DNA of 64,000 bases. Source: Hemileia vastatrix. Taxonomy: Eukaryota > Basidiomycota > Pucciniomycetes > Pucciniales > Zaghouaniaceae. Made by a program: the position numbers and the translations under genes. The notes under the pieces are model-generated. The model ran no database searches, was not told where the DNA came from, and was given only the letters and a program-made list of their open reading frames with translations. This document shows, one piece after another, positions 21,174 through 32,829 of this stretch. The first letter of the stretch is position 1; each line of letters begins with the position of its first letter. The DNA lies in the NCBI GenBank assembly GCA_030280995.1, contig JASXTE010000002.1:1511501-1575500 (forward strand), given 5' to 3'.

Positions 21174-24100
21174 ATGATGAGTGCTCCACTAGACAATGTA
21201 AGTGATAAATCTGCTTTTAATACCAAGTCTAAAGCTAAAAACAACGTACCAGGACATCACTATGGAAGGTCAGTCCTACCTACAGCCAGAAAAAATGAGC
21301 ATAGAGGAAAAGGACACCCTCCTAAGAGGATAACTATAAAGAGGACATCACCTCCTCTTCAGGATCAACTTTCTCACTTGGCAAAACAAGTTCTGAAGCT
21401 GGAGGAGTCAAAATCTTCTATCATAAAGAAGTGGAAAAGGTGGAAACCAACTGCAGGATAGGATTCCTGCAATTAAACCAAAATCTGGCAGAGCTAATGA
21501 GAGTACAGCTAAACTAGGCACCCTCTATCCAAGGAGGATCAGGAAAGTCTCAGGACAAGATCTTGGTAGAGAAATGGAAATGGGATTGGTTTCACCAACA
21601 GTGAGCCAGTCACAACTGCAACAGGGATCCACCCCCTCATCAGACCACTTCAACTCACTCTTACAAGCCAAAGAAAAAGCACCAAAAAAAAGGGCTTGCT
21701 CCTATCCCTTGGTAAGTAGATTTCCTACTCAGATTGCACACAATACTGATGATTACATTTCAGGTAATATAATTGATGTGAAATCTGTCCATAAATTTGA
21801 GGAGGATATAAGACAATTGGGTTTTGATGTAGAAACACCTGATTTATCTTTTGTCAATAACAATAGTACTATTTATGATAATAATACAGTTAAACCTCAG
21901 TTTTCACCACTTATTAGTGAGTTGAGAGCTAAAAAAAATAGTGAAGAATGTGAGAAGGAAGATGTCAGCCTAAATATCCTTAGGACTGAGTATTTCTTAT
22001 GCTTAAAATAAGATAACCTTAAGTAGATTAAGCTTATATCTTAAAAATAAGGTTAAAATAATAATATATATTATTTTATTATATATATATATAATTATTA
22101 TTCTATTATATAATTTATAATAGTTTAAATAGCTTATCCATGGCCTAATAATACTTATTAAGGTGTTAATGGAGTCATAATATACTTATCTTAAGTTATA
22201 TGAAGTAATTATTGACATACATAAGCTTATATGTATACATAAATCTCATATTCAGTGAAATATGCAGTATATTATGTATATTTAGGTATATAAGTGAGTT
22301 TTAGCCCCTTAATAGCCTATAACCTTTGTTTTTCTGCTTATTTTAGGTCATATGGACAAAATCAGTGGACTCACAACGCCTATAGAAGCATAGACACCTA
22401 TATCAGGCGCATACACCCAGTTTGGACAACTAAAATTACTTCCTTGGATGGTTATTCACGGATTTATGGGTTGGAAGGATGTTTCTGGGTTAATATGGAT
22501 GCTTGGGGATGTTATTGGGGGCTTGGACATTTTATTTGTTTCCTTTATATGCTTTTAGTTTCATTAAATCTCTTTTTGATTACTTATTTTACCTGTTTCT
22601 TTATGGTATCCACTTTTATCTGGATTTTCTATTTATGGTATAGACCTGTGTTATTATTAATAGTGATGGAGGGTCCTTACTGGAGGTCTGGGTGTTGAAA
22701 CTGCTTGAAGTGGACTCCATGGGGAGGTGATGGGCCCTCACAGTGCTGTAATTGCCGGGGATAGCAGTGACATCATCTGGATTGAAGGTCTGTGCACTCC
22801 AGTGGATTTGGGTATAAGTAAGGAGGGATTTTGACGGTTTATTATCATCATTCAATTACTACAACTCCAACAAACACTATTATACAATTATTAACATTTA
22901 GAAATATATTTTAAAGCCATTATAAATTGATATTATCTTTATATAAGCTATAACTATATTTTATTCATCTATTTTCCACCACTAGCACACATTTAAATCT
23001 AAGTATTGTGAGTTTTATTTGAGTATAACTATTCTATTAGTCTTCCCCTGAGGTTTAATCACTACATCATTTATCAATAAGTAGTAGGACCATAAAAAAA
23101 TACTATTATATCATACTTATATACTAGATTATACTGACAGAAGATGTTGAGTATATTAACAAAAATACAACTGTCCATAGAATTGTTTCAGCATTATGTA
23201 ATAGAATGACTGAGTGTGAGGAACAGGCAATTAAGCTCACAAGTGACATAATTTCATCCTTAACATTGAATATTTCTCAACTGGCTACAAGAAGTAAAGA
23301 ATTAGAGAAAGAACACTAGGCTCTAACTCTTAAATATGATTCCTTGAGTAATAAACATAGTGACCTTTCAAACAAATTCTTTGAGTTGGAGAAATTGTAT
23401 GAAGCATATTTATTGAAATATGAACCAAGAACAAAGTTGTATTTTTCACAAACAAATAAAAGTGTTTCTGATTTTTTACAAAGATTAACTAAGGTTGATA
23501 TTGAAACTGCCAATCTACTAATGAATTAGGATAATCATAAGTATACACAGTATAATAATAATCCATTCATTTGCAAAAATGAATCTCAATCATTCCCATT
23601 TCAACCAAAAATGAAAACATCTGGTGGAAGTATCAAATCTGCAAGAAAAAATGTAAGTGAAAAATCAGTACAAGAGGAAATACAAGACCATTTATCTAAA
23701 TTTAATGAGTTATTGAATTTTCCCAGGATTAGTGATATTAAATCCAATCAGAAGAATTGGCCAAAAATTGGCCGGTACACAACTTATGATGGGGAAGCCA
23801 GCTCTGCTTTGAAACATTTTATTCAAAGAATTGAAAATTTACAACTCTTATATAAGTTACCAGATGAAGAAATAACATCAAAACTAATTTCATTATTTAA
23901 GGATGTTGCTTTATTATGGGTGGAAGCTGTATTAAGTGTGGGTAAAGATTACTCTTGGGCTGGATGGAAACACCTGATTGAAAAACAATTTGTAGGTTCT
24001 AAATTCAGACTAACTCAGCAAAGATTATATGAGAAAACAAGGTATAATCCATTTAATGGTGAAAAACATATGGTGTTTTTAATGAATTTAAATAAAATAT

Positions 24101-24216
24101 TTAAAGCCATTGAGTCAAATATGGATTTTAACTTATGGAAAGATAAAATAATATATAAATTACCTATATCTGTCAGAGACATTGTTGTAGCTAGAACAAT
24201 AATGTTTAATGATTAA
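21174..24216 (+). pseudogene. Gypsy G3 Gag, interrupted by a solo LTR
   Basis: The first part (21174-21962) is a basic, disordered N-terminus with NEHRGKGHPPKRITIKRTSP, then a second frame (21574 on) ending KNSEECEKED. Reading resumes after the solo LTR at 23145 with VEYINKNTTVHRIV and a coiled-coil region (SNKHSDLSNKFFELEKLYEAY). From 23611 a capsid-like region follows: LSKFNELLNFPRISDIK, YTTYDGEASSALKHFIQRIE, and WAGWKHLIEKQFVGSKFR. Stops (for example at 21461, 23320, 23528) and frame changes break it. A homologous N-terminus occurs at 31484-32800. Confidence 0.75.
21963..23139 (+). mobile_element. Solo LTR nested in G3 gag (1177 bp)
   Basis: It starts TGTCAGCCTAAATATCC and ends ATACTGACA, flanked by a perfect 5-bp duplication GAAGA (21958-21962 and 23140-23144). 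Removal restores the gag frame from KNSEECEKED to VEYINKN. It is the same family as the G3 LTRs, so this is self-insertion followed by LTR-LTR recombination. A 134-codon open frame inside (22294-22698) reads HNAYRSIDTYIRRIHPVW and ends VMEGPYWRSGC. Confidence 0.92.
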
Positions 24217-25000
24217 TCTGAATTTATTAATATTTGTAATGAAATATTATTAAACCATAAGTATGAAGCAAGGTACACCACTTATAAACAAAGTAATAAA
24301 CCTGTGAAAAATCATAATTCAAAACCACTGCAGGAAAAGCAGAAAACCCCTACTGCACCTGTAGTACCTTAAAAGTATGAGACTAATACTTGTTATAAGT
24401 GTAATAACCCTTAGGTTAAAGATCACAAATGTGAGAAAAATATAAATATTGTTGAAAATCAGCAAGAATCTGAAAATGAAACAGAAAAAAGTTAAGATTC
24501 AAGTGATTATGACAGTAATATCTCATATAGTGATGAAAATGAGGTCTGTTTGTTGGAAGATGATTTTTCCATCTTTGAGATCCAATATTAAATATGGACT
24601 CAGATGTATCATTAATGAATTTGGAAGATGCTGAAATCATTAAGGATATACAAGCTGACAACTTAAGAATGAAACCTATCACGGTTCCAGCAATAATTTC
24701 TGGAAAACTGTAAATATAGTATTTGATACAGGAGCTGCTGGTTCTGTTGTTTCTGCATATACCTCACAGAGAATTGATAGTGATTATAAGTCAAATCTTG
24801 AACCCCTTCAAAGTAAGAATAGGAGAGGTTTTGGATAAGCACTACACCCTATTGGTAGATAAAAAGCTGTTTTTTTCTTTAAACATCAACATGGTTATGT
24901 TAGAGTAACTTGTGACTTTGTAGTAATGAATAATACTAATTGTAGTAGCTGTTTTATCATTGGTAATGACATTCTGAAAAAGTTTGGTGTGAAATAAGAC
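24217..25000 (+). pseudogene. Gypsy G3 zinc knuckle and aspartic protease
   Basis: A CCHC-like zinc knuckle reads NTCYKCNNP, one stop, then VKDHKCEKN (about 24385-24440). The protease active site D-T-G-A is at 24725-24736 (IVFDTGAAGSVVS). After a frame change the second half reads VTCDFVVMNN and SCFIIGNDILKKFGVK (about 24905-24995). Stops at 24373, 24414, 24495 and 24996 disable it. Confidence 0.75.
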
Positions 25001-25027
25001 CCTGAAAATAATAATTTTACAATTAGA

Positions 25028-26610
25028 ATGAATTGTAAAAGAAAATTTAAAATAAATTCTTTTAACACAGTCTTGCAAATTGAGTCAGTAATAGATATTC
25101 CTTGCAAAGGAAGAGAATCCAGTGAGATGGAACTTCTGGAAACAGAAATTTCTAAAGCATTATTTGGCACTCAGATAAGTGAAACTGAGAAGACAAATAT
25201 TTTGGACTTAATTAAAGCATTTCCAATGGCTTTTGGACATGTGACCAATAAACTTGGCCTTGTAAAATATCATGAGAGGAAACTTAGTTTAACCTGTGAA
25301 ATGGATAATTTTCCTACTAGTCTTAAAAAGAAACCATACCCTGCTTCAACAATAAAGAGAAAAGACATAGAGGATAATATTAAAATGTTGTTAAACATGA
25401 ACAATATTGAAAAGGTTGAAACTACACCAAAATATTGTGTGATATCACCAGTGCTAATTTCTTATATAAAAAATAAAGCAAGACTTTATGGTGATTATAG
25501 AGCATTAAATACATTTACAGTAGATGATATTTACCCCTTTCCAAGGATTGTCTCTATAAATGCTACCCTTAAAGGTGCTTGAAATTATTGAAGGATGGTT
25601 AATGGTATAAATTGATGACATTAGAGTGTTTTCTAGGATGTATGATGAACACTTAATCTATTTAAAGAAGGTATTTCAGAAGATGGATGAAATAAAAATG
25701 ACCCTTGTATTGAAAAAATGTAAATTTGGGTTTTAGTCTTTAAAAGTGCTTAGTCATATTGTATCTGGCTTAAAAATTTGTGTAGACCAAAATAAGGTGG
25801 CTGCAATCAAGAATATTGGAATTCCTCAAAATGTAAAGGATGTAAAATCTTTTCTTGGTATGTGTGGTTATTATAGAAAATATATAAAGAACTAACAATT
25901 AATTTCTGCTCCATTGAACACACTGATAAAGAAATCAGAAGCTTTCATTTGGAACAATGAAAGACAACAGGCATTCAATAAGTTGAAAGAATTTTTAATG
26001 ACAGAATCCATCTTAAGATTACCAGATTTCCAATTACCTTTTGTCTTTTATACTGATGAAAGTTTTATTGGTTTGGGTGCTTCTTTGCATCAAAAACAAC
26101 TTATTGAAGGGAAAATGTCAGAAGTAGTAATTTGCTATATTTCACCTACTCAAGGAAGTAGTGAATTGAAATATGGTGCAACTCAACTTGAATTCTTGGA
26201 AGTAGTATGGGCTTTTGAGAATTTACATTATTACCTTGAAGACCAAAAAATTGAGTTAATAACTGACTGCAGTGCATTTAAGTCACTCTTAAACATGAAA
26301 ACCCCTAATGTGAATATGTTTAGATGGCAATTGGCTGTACAAGAATTTAGAGGATGGATGACTATTACACATAGAGCAGGAACTTTACACTCTAATGTAG
26401 ATCTGTTATCTAGAGTACCTCTACCTAATAATGATGATAATCATGCTTATGTTACTGAAACAGATATTATTAACATTTATGTCATTTACATTGTAGATCT
26501 TGAGGATGAATTAATGCAATCAATTCTTGATAATTATGCTTCTGATCCTGACTTTAGTAAGCTTACTACAATATTAAATGATCTATCTATAGCTTCAATG
26601 GTGTTTTAAT
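25028..26610 (+). pseudogene. Gypsy G3 reverse transcriptase and RNase H
   Basis: RT begins with ESVIDIPCKGRESSEMELLE, the KKKPYPASTIKRKDIEDNI palm-entry motif and KARLYGDYRALNTFT. After INATLKGA (25580) it jumps to a segment with IDDI (the end of the catalytic Y-x-D-D, here with a stop for the Tyr side) and VFSRMYDEHLIYLKK, so roughly 300 bp of palm are deleted. Then come NVKDVKSFLGMCGYYRKYI, the RNase H start VFYTDESFIGLGASLHQ, ELKYGATQLEFLEVV, LITDCSAFKSLL and NVDLLSRVPLP, all four catalytic acid positions present. The RNase H part is open from 25914 to 26609. Confidence 0.85.
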
Positions 26611-28020
26611 AAAAACATTACCACAAAAATATAGGGAAGCATTAGAAAAAGGAAAATTTTCCATTGAGGATGGTTTTATATATTACTGGAAAAAATTAAG
26701 TAATATAATTGTGATTCACCCTTCAATGAAGGTGTTAATGTTAAGTATATGTCATGATGATATATTAGCAGTTCATTTTGAATTCCATAAAACATTAGCC
26801 AGAGTAAAAAATACAGCTTGGTGGATTAACATGTCTGATGATGTTCAAAAATATGTTAATGCATGTGATTCTTTTCAAAAATCTAAAATATTGACAGGCA
26901 AAAGAGCTGGTTTGTTACAAAAAATTTAGCAAACAAAATCTCCATGGGAAATAGTTAACATGGACTTTGTAATAGGGTTTCCAATAGCAGGGCATAAGAG
27001 TTATAACTCCTGCTGGGTAATTGTAGATAGATTTACACCCAAAAAGAGTTTTCTGCAAAGGAATTAGCTTTTTTATGGTGGAGGTAAATGTTAAATATAG
27101 CTGGATTCTCAAAAGCAATAGTTTCAGACAGAGATACAAAATTTACTTCTGAGTTCTGTACATCACTTATGGATGTTTCAGGTTGTCAATTAAAACTTTC
27201 TACAGCACACCATCCACAAACTGATGAGCTAGCAGAAAGAATGATACAAACCTTAGAGGATATGATAAGAAGATATTGTTCTTTTGGTCTTCACTTTAAA
27301 GACAATGACAAATTCACTCATGATTGGGAGCCCTTATCCCAGGTTTAGAATTTGCATACAATATTACAGATACATTCTGTCACTGGAAAAAAGCCATTTA
27401 AGTTATAGTTGGGTTATGTAACTAATACCCCTGCTAAAACTCTTAATAGATTACCTAGACTCAATATCCATCTAGGTACAAAATCTTTTCTTCAAATGCA
27501 ACAATTATGCAGAAAGCATGCTCAAGAGTGTTTAATTAAGGCATTTGAGTATGAGAAGAAAAGATGGGATAAAGCCCATAAAGAGCAAATGTTTAAAAAG
27601 GGTGATGAAGTCCTTATTTCTACACTACATTTCAATTTAAATGTTAATGTTAAATTGAAAGATCCATTCATTGGGCCATTTTTAGTAAAAAATATGGTTT
27701 GTAACAATGCTGTTGAAGTTATTCTATATGCACCATATGATGGAAAACATCCAGCATTTAATATTTCTCTTATGAAACCATACCATTCTAATGATACTGC
27801 TTTATTTCCAAGAAGATCTGGAAGGCATAAACAGAAACCTGAAGAAATAGTTGAAAAAGCAGAAATTGAAAAGATACTTAAAAAGAGAAACCTTACAAAA
27901 GAAAAGGGAGTTGAGTATCTATTAAGGTTTAAAAATAAATCAAGTGAATATGACCAGTGGATTCCAGAAAAAGAAATATCTTATCTTAAAACTCTCTTGA
28001 AAAAATTTAAAACCAAATAA
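26611..28020 (+). pseudogene. Gypsy G3 integrase with C-terminal chromodomain
   Basis: The zinc finger has HDDILAVHFEFHKTLARVK and YVNACDSFQKSK, with CDSFQ in place of CDxCQ. The core has SPWEIVNMDFVIGFP (first Asp), SKAIVSDRDTKFTSEF (second Asp) and HHPQTDELAERMIQTLEDM (Glu). From 27409 one frame is open to the stop: AFEYEKKRWDKAHKEQMF, HPAFNISLMKPY, then KEKGVEYLLRFKNKSSEYDQ and WIPEKEISYL, a chromodomain-like tail. Frame breaks at about 26928, 27089, 27346 and 27408. Confidence 0.85.
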
Positions 28021-28046
28021 TACTGTCAAAAATTCAGTATATGTAT

Positions 28047-28296
28047 CACCACACAATATGGGGGGCAGACTTGCTAGAGAGCCCTCAACCTTGGACCCAA
28101 ACTCACCACAGATTGAACACACATTGAGCTATTGATAAAGGAACCATACAATCAGGGATGAACACCACTCAGCAGAACAGTTTTAGGTGGGTGTTCAAGT
28201 AGAGTTCAGTATGGGTTCAGTATGACTTCAGTCTGAGTTCCATCTGAGTTCAGGTTGAGGACTTGCTAGCAAGTCCACCCTCTATATTGTGTAGTG
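28047..28296. mobile_element. 250-bp palindrome-ended MITE behind the G3 integrase
   Basis: Left end CACCACACAATATGGGGGG, right end CTATATTGTGTAGTG, inverted to each other, flanked by TAT on both sides (28044-28046 and 28297-28299). Just inside the ends lie GGGGCAGACTTGCTAGAGAG (left) and GGACTTGCTAGCAAGTCC (right), the latter a perfect 18-base palindrome. The same ends occur at 56739 and 61815. The interior has a GAGTTCAG/GGGTTCAGTATG-type repeat. It sits between the integrase stop and the polypurine tract of G3. Confidence 0.8.
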
Positions 28297-28392
28297 TATT
28301 ATAAAATTTTTTAAAAATTATCTTTCTATTCACTCTTTACTTATTGATTAAAATGTCTTAACATTTTTATATTATTTTTTTGGGTGAGGGAG

Positions 28393-28489
28393 TGTCATCC
28401 TAGGTATCCCCAGGACTGAGTATTTCTTATGTGTAAAATAAGATAACCTTAATTACATTAAGCTTAGAAGTAAAATTATGTTTGTAATA
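28393..28489 (+). repeat. 3' LTR of Gypsy G3, first 97 bp
   Basis: Preceded by a purine tract (GGGTGAGGGAG, 28382-28392) and starting TGTCATCCTAGG then TATCCCCAGGACTGAGTA, identical in pattern to the 5' LTR at 13394. It breaks off at 28489 where another TGTCAGCC-type LTR starts; the remainder was not found in the window. Confidence 0.8.
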
Positions 28490-29430
28490 TGTCAGCCAGG
28501 TTGTCTCAGGAGCCCAGTATTATGTTATAATACTTTATTGGAACCATAAGAGGGAATAAATTTAAGTATTTTATGTATTTAAAATAAAATATTTTATTGA
28601 TAAGTAAAATAATTATTATATTAATTTTATTATTAAGTAAATTATTTATATACTTACATAAAAAATAATATATATTATATTCTATAAATCATGGCACATT
28701 TTTAGGTAATTAATATTTATAAATTAATAATTAATTATTTATAAACATATATTATAAGTGTAATGGTAAAATTAACTTATAATGTAATTAAAAAAATAAA
28801 ACTTTTCATATGTCATTATCCATAAATATTGGGCGCTTTTTTGACCCTTAATTGTTTCAGAAAAATTATTAAATAAGTTAAAACACTTATTTTATAAAAG
28901 GGTATTAAAAATCTCACTTTAAATTAGCAATATCATTAAATAAACTACTTGTTTCATTCAAACTAGTTATTGCATTAATTAAATAGTTAAAACAATTAAT
29001 TATTTCTGCTTTATACTAGGTTAAATTGATTACATAAATTTTTGCATCAAAAATAATTTTATTTGTTTCAATTAAAACACTTAAATCTCACTGTAATGCC
29101 TGTTTTGGATTATTTTACTCACAGTTCTTATGTTTCAGACTTACTTAGTTACTCATTATTTTAATTAACTGGTTTTGAAAATTATGGTGGGAAAATTAGT
29201 CTCTTAATCATGGGTTTAATTATTTGTTTCATGTTTTTCTCTTGATATCTATGTTTTACTTATATTCTTTTATTTTCTTGTTTCACTTTATTACTATTTT
29301 GTATATACTCATTTGTGGCACTTCAGAGGTCCCCTTTCCTATATAAAGGCCTTGGGTAATCCCCTTTAGCCCCATCACTTACATTACTTATTACAATTTA
29401 AATACATTTTATTATTATTTTGTGTGACGC
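28490..29430 (+). repeat. LTR of a related Gypsy (G4), left part
   Basis: It starts TGTCAGCCAGGTTGTCTCAG inside the G3 3' LTR. A promoter-like CCTATATAAAGGCC lies near 29338. At 29431 it is interrupted by a solo LTR of another family and seems to continue from 30498. It precedes a gag on the same strand (31484), so it is probably the 5' LTR of G4; its right end could not be fixed. Confidence 0.6.
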
Positions 29431-30497
29431 TGTAGACAATCCTATAGCACTAGCTATAGGCCTTGACCAAGGGAGTTGGAGTAAAACTGGAGAGAAAACC
29501 CCCTGTCCCTTTGAGAAATACCAGGTGAGATTTACTTGCTACAGAAAATAAGAGACTGTTACTATACTGCTTCAAAAACACTTCTTGACTGCTTAACAAG
29601 TCAAGTCAGTAGCCTAGATAGACTACAGACCAAAGAGAACCTGAAATGTATAAAAATCCACACCAGAAAAACAAACACTGTGCACTTGTTGCACAGGAAA
29701 CAGCAATAATACTTGATGCAGGTCGCAAAGCTACACCAGAGAAAACAGTTGCCAAAGTTAAGTTAAATGAAGAACTAACCTTGCAACAAACACAGCCAAT
29801 TGTGGCCCGAAAACAGTGAAAACTGAGTGAGGAACAAGAATATCACCTCTGGATGGTTGTATGATAAATAAAGTTGCCCCAAACTGTCTTATTCACTATG
29901 TACACACAGACCACTATCTAAGAGCCCATGCACACCAACAAATTTGGTGTTCTTGACCTCCAAATTGCATAAAACCCTCTAGAAAAGCTTCCCAGCCTTC
30001 TAGCACCAAGGCAGGTGGTCCGCCTGAGGCGGCTGGACTATCCTGAAGTCAGAAAACCACCAAAAACCACCAAAAATACCCAAACTACTTAGACAAATTT
30101 ACTACAAATACTAAAACCTTTAAAACACGTAATTAGGCTATAAAAACATTGGAACATAAAATGTAGAGAAAATTTAGCCCATTCTAAAGGTACTAAGCAC
30201 TTAACCCTAAAACTTAAGGTTAGCCTGTAAAACACAAAAAACAAAATTAAAGAGCAATCTTTTTAAATGACAAATGAGAAATTATCCCCTAAATACTTAG
30301 AATATGAAAAATGTCATCAAGACAAAAATATAGAGAAAAACAGGGGCTATCCAATGGAAGTATTCACATCCCCGTAGTCCCAATATTTGCTGAGAAATTC
30401 CAGAAAAACACCTAATTATTAAACAATGCCATTTAAGGCATATCAAAACAACACCAAATTAACCAACAAAGGGCTCCACCAATATTGGAAGACCACA
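29431..30497 (+). mobile_element. Solo LTR of the G6 family (1067 bp)
   Basis: It begins TGTAGACAATCCTATAGCAC and ends GAAGACCACA, flanked by ACGC on both sides (29427-29430, 30498-30501). The same sequence, inverted and diverged, is the LTR at 39129-40181. Landmarks: GGCCTTGACCAAGGGAGTTG near the start and GTAGTCCCAATATTTGCTG near the end. It holds a GC-rich hairpin near 30018-30034 (CCGCCTGAGGCGG). Confidence 0.75.
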
Positions 30498-31483
30498 ACG
30501 CTTCAGTCCTCTTAAAATACTATATAAATAAATTGGTTGATTTAAGATTTTTAATAGTTAGTAATTGGTATTTAAGAATAGCAGAATATAATACTTACTG
30601 AGTCAGAATCCCTATTAAACCACTGTAATTTGTCCTGTCAAAGTTCCTAAGTTTTTGTCAAACTCCCTTTAATAGTTCCCTTATTCTTTCCTTTTATTTT
30701 TCCCCTATTATTTCTTTAAGCTATTTCCCCCTTTTCCTTCCTTCTCTTTTCCTCTCTTCTTCTTCTCCTTCTTCTAGACAACTGGCCAACAATTGAGGAA
30801 TTTTCCAAACAACAACGACAATTTTTTTGGACAATTGACTTGATGCACAGAACTTCTCATGCAAAAACTCAATTTTTGAGGTGACCGTGTTTCAAAGTTG
30901 GGTTCGACCTTTTTGGTTTATATAATACTATATTCACATATATTTTAAGGTAATTTTTTGATCACTATAGAAAGTCAATCTTTGCACCTATCAACTCTAG
31001 TATTGAATTTTTATTGCAATAACAGTGCCTTGGCTATTTTTCTGAGTCACTGAGTGTAAGTGATCAATACTTTTTAATTAATTTTTTTTTCCTAGTTGAC
31101 CATAATAGAGTTATTCTCTTAGTCCTAGAAGATCATTAATTTTTTTTTAAAAGAATTATTAAATTAATTTTTTTTTTAATTTTGATATTATTGGTTGCCT
31201 ATAATAGTACTCAGTGCTTAGTCCCAATATTACTAATATATTTTTTGGTATTAATTATTTTTGGTTGATTTTTTAAACCTTTTTTGGTTGGTCCCAAAAT
31301 AATTATTGTTTATTTTTTTAATAATATAATTTGTAAATACATATTTTTGTATTACATTATTATTTTTAATTAATTTATAAACTGAATTAAAAAATTTATT
31401 TTTATTTTTTAAATAATTTGAAATTTTTTTTTATTATTTTGAAAAAATATAAATTTAAATAATTTATTATATACAGTTGATTT
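30498..31483 (+). other. G4 LTR remainder and 5' leader, AT-rich
   Basis: Non-coding. It contains a pyrimidine-rich block at 30715-30778, then long A/T-rich runs with the repeated element TTGGTTG/CCCAAAATAATTATT near 31190-31320. It precedes the G4 gag start. I could not place the LTR end or a primer binding site. Confidence 0.4.
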
Positions 31484-32815
31484 TTGTTCACAGTTTTTAT
31501 GTCCAGTAGCTTAAAAAGCAGCATGGATAATCTTCATGTTGATGAAATTGAGTTGGATGTTGATAATGAATCTGTAGGTTCTTCAAAATTAACTTACAAA
31601 AATTCTTCAGCTGACAAAATACCTTCAAATTCTTCAGGACATAGAAATGTCAGGAGGAGTGGAAACCCCCCCTCCCCCAATAACTCTGAAAGAAGTAAAG
31701 CCTTAAACTAGTCAGGAAAATCCTTTAAAGGGCATAAAAATAAAAAAGATCCCTCTGGCTCAGCAAGTAAACAATCTGTCCAGTCATATAAAAGATCTGA
31801 AAGCAGAAAACATGAGATACAAGGCAAAATTAGACACCCACTGGGACAAGATGCAGGAGCTTTTAAGTAACAAATAGCCTCAGCCTCAGCCTCAGCCCCA
31901 TCAGGCCCCCAGCTCTTTCCCTCAAAGTACAAACACTCTACAAGTGGAAAAATTGAAATGGGACTACCTGATGAGCCATTACCAGCAGAATGTACAGCCA
32001 CAAGCAGCTCAACACCCTTTCCCATCCAGGACACAAACTTACCATCAACCTCCTCAGGCCCATCCTTATCAGGGAGGCAGAAGAAAGAAGGAACAGGGGA
32101 AGCTTCCTCCCTTCCCATGGTAAGTAATATGTTTGATAAAAATGTTGGTATTTATAGTAATAAATCTTCCTCCACAGGTAATCTTGTTGAAAATGGTGAA
32201 AGAACTTTTAAACCTATTAAAAAAATTCCTGTTATGAGTAGCCCTAATGATGTATTTAGTAAATTGTCATTTGATGAGCCTTTACATTTAACTTCAACTT
32301 CTTTAATTAATCCTTCTCTTGAAATTAAAAATGATTCTGTTTCCCCTTAATTCTATGCCTTGCTTGAGAAAGGTTCTGAGGAGAAATTGAAAGATTCTCT
32401 TGATTTTAATGTTGTACAAGACAAAATTTTGAGAGATGTATTAGTTCATTAAAGTGACAGATTAAATAATTTTCATTTACATTGTAAAGTGAGCTCTTCT
32501 GTACATGATACAGCTTATTTTAAAATAAAAGATACTTTAAATATTGTTCTTAGTCAACAAAAACAAATAAGAAATGATCATAAAGCTATTTCAGCTAAAA
32601 ATCTTCATCTTCAAAGAACTATAAATGAGGTAAACCCCTTATTGATGAGAATTCTTCATTAAAAAGTGAAAATAAGTCTCTAAACAATGAGTTGAAAAAG
32701 ATGAAAATTGATTTCCAGGCTCTGAGTAACAAATACTCAGTTCATGAAGACAGAAATGTCTTATCCCTTGCAAAAATCAATGACCAAATGTCTGAAATTT
32801 CAGGAGGAGACATCA
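31484..32815 (+). pseudogene. Gypsy G4 Gag N-terminal half (related to G3 Gag)
   Basis: Two main frames (31484-31711; 31958-32350) and further pieces to about 32815. Composition and order match G3 Gag: a Ser/Lys/Asn-rich basic start (KIPSNSSGHRNVRRSGN), a Ser/Pro region (TATSSSTPFPIQDTNLPS), SNMFDKNVGIYSNKSS, then a coiled-coil-like part (KISAKNLHLQR-type, 32585-32770). Stops at 31709, 31868, 32348 and 32450. The reading breaks abruptly near 32815, where an unrelated integrase begins. Confidence 0.6.
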
Positions 32816-32829
32816 AAATCCTCAAGTTG

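Noticed and set aside
30880..30915. GGTTCGACC resembling a tRNA T-arm
   Set aside because: No acceptor stem, D-arm or anticodon arm can be formed around it.
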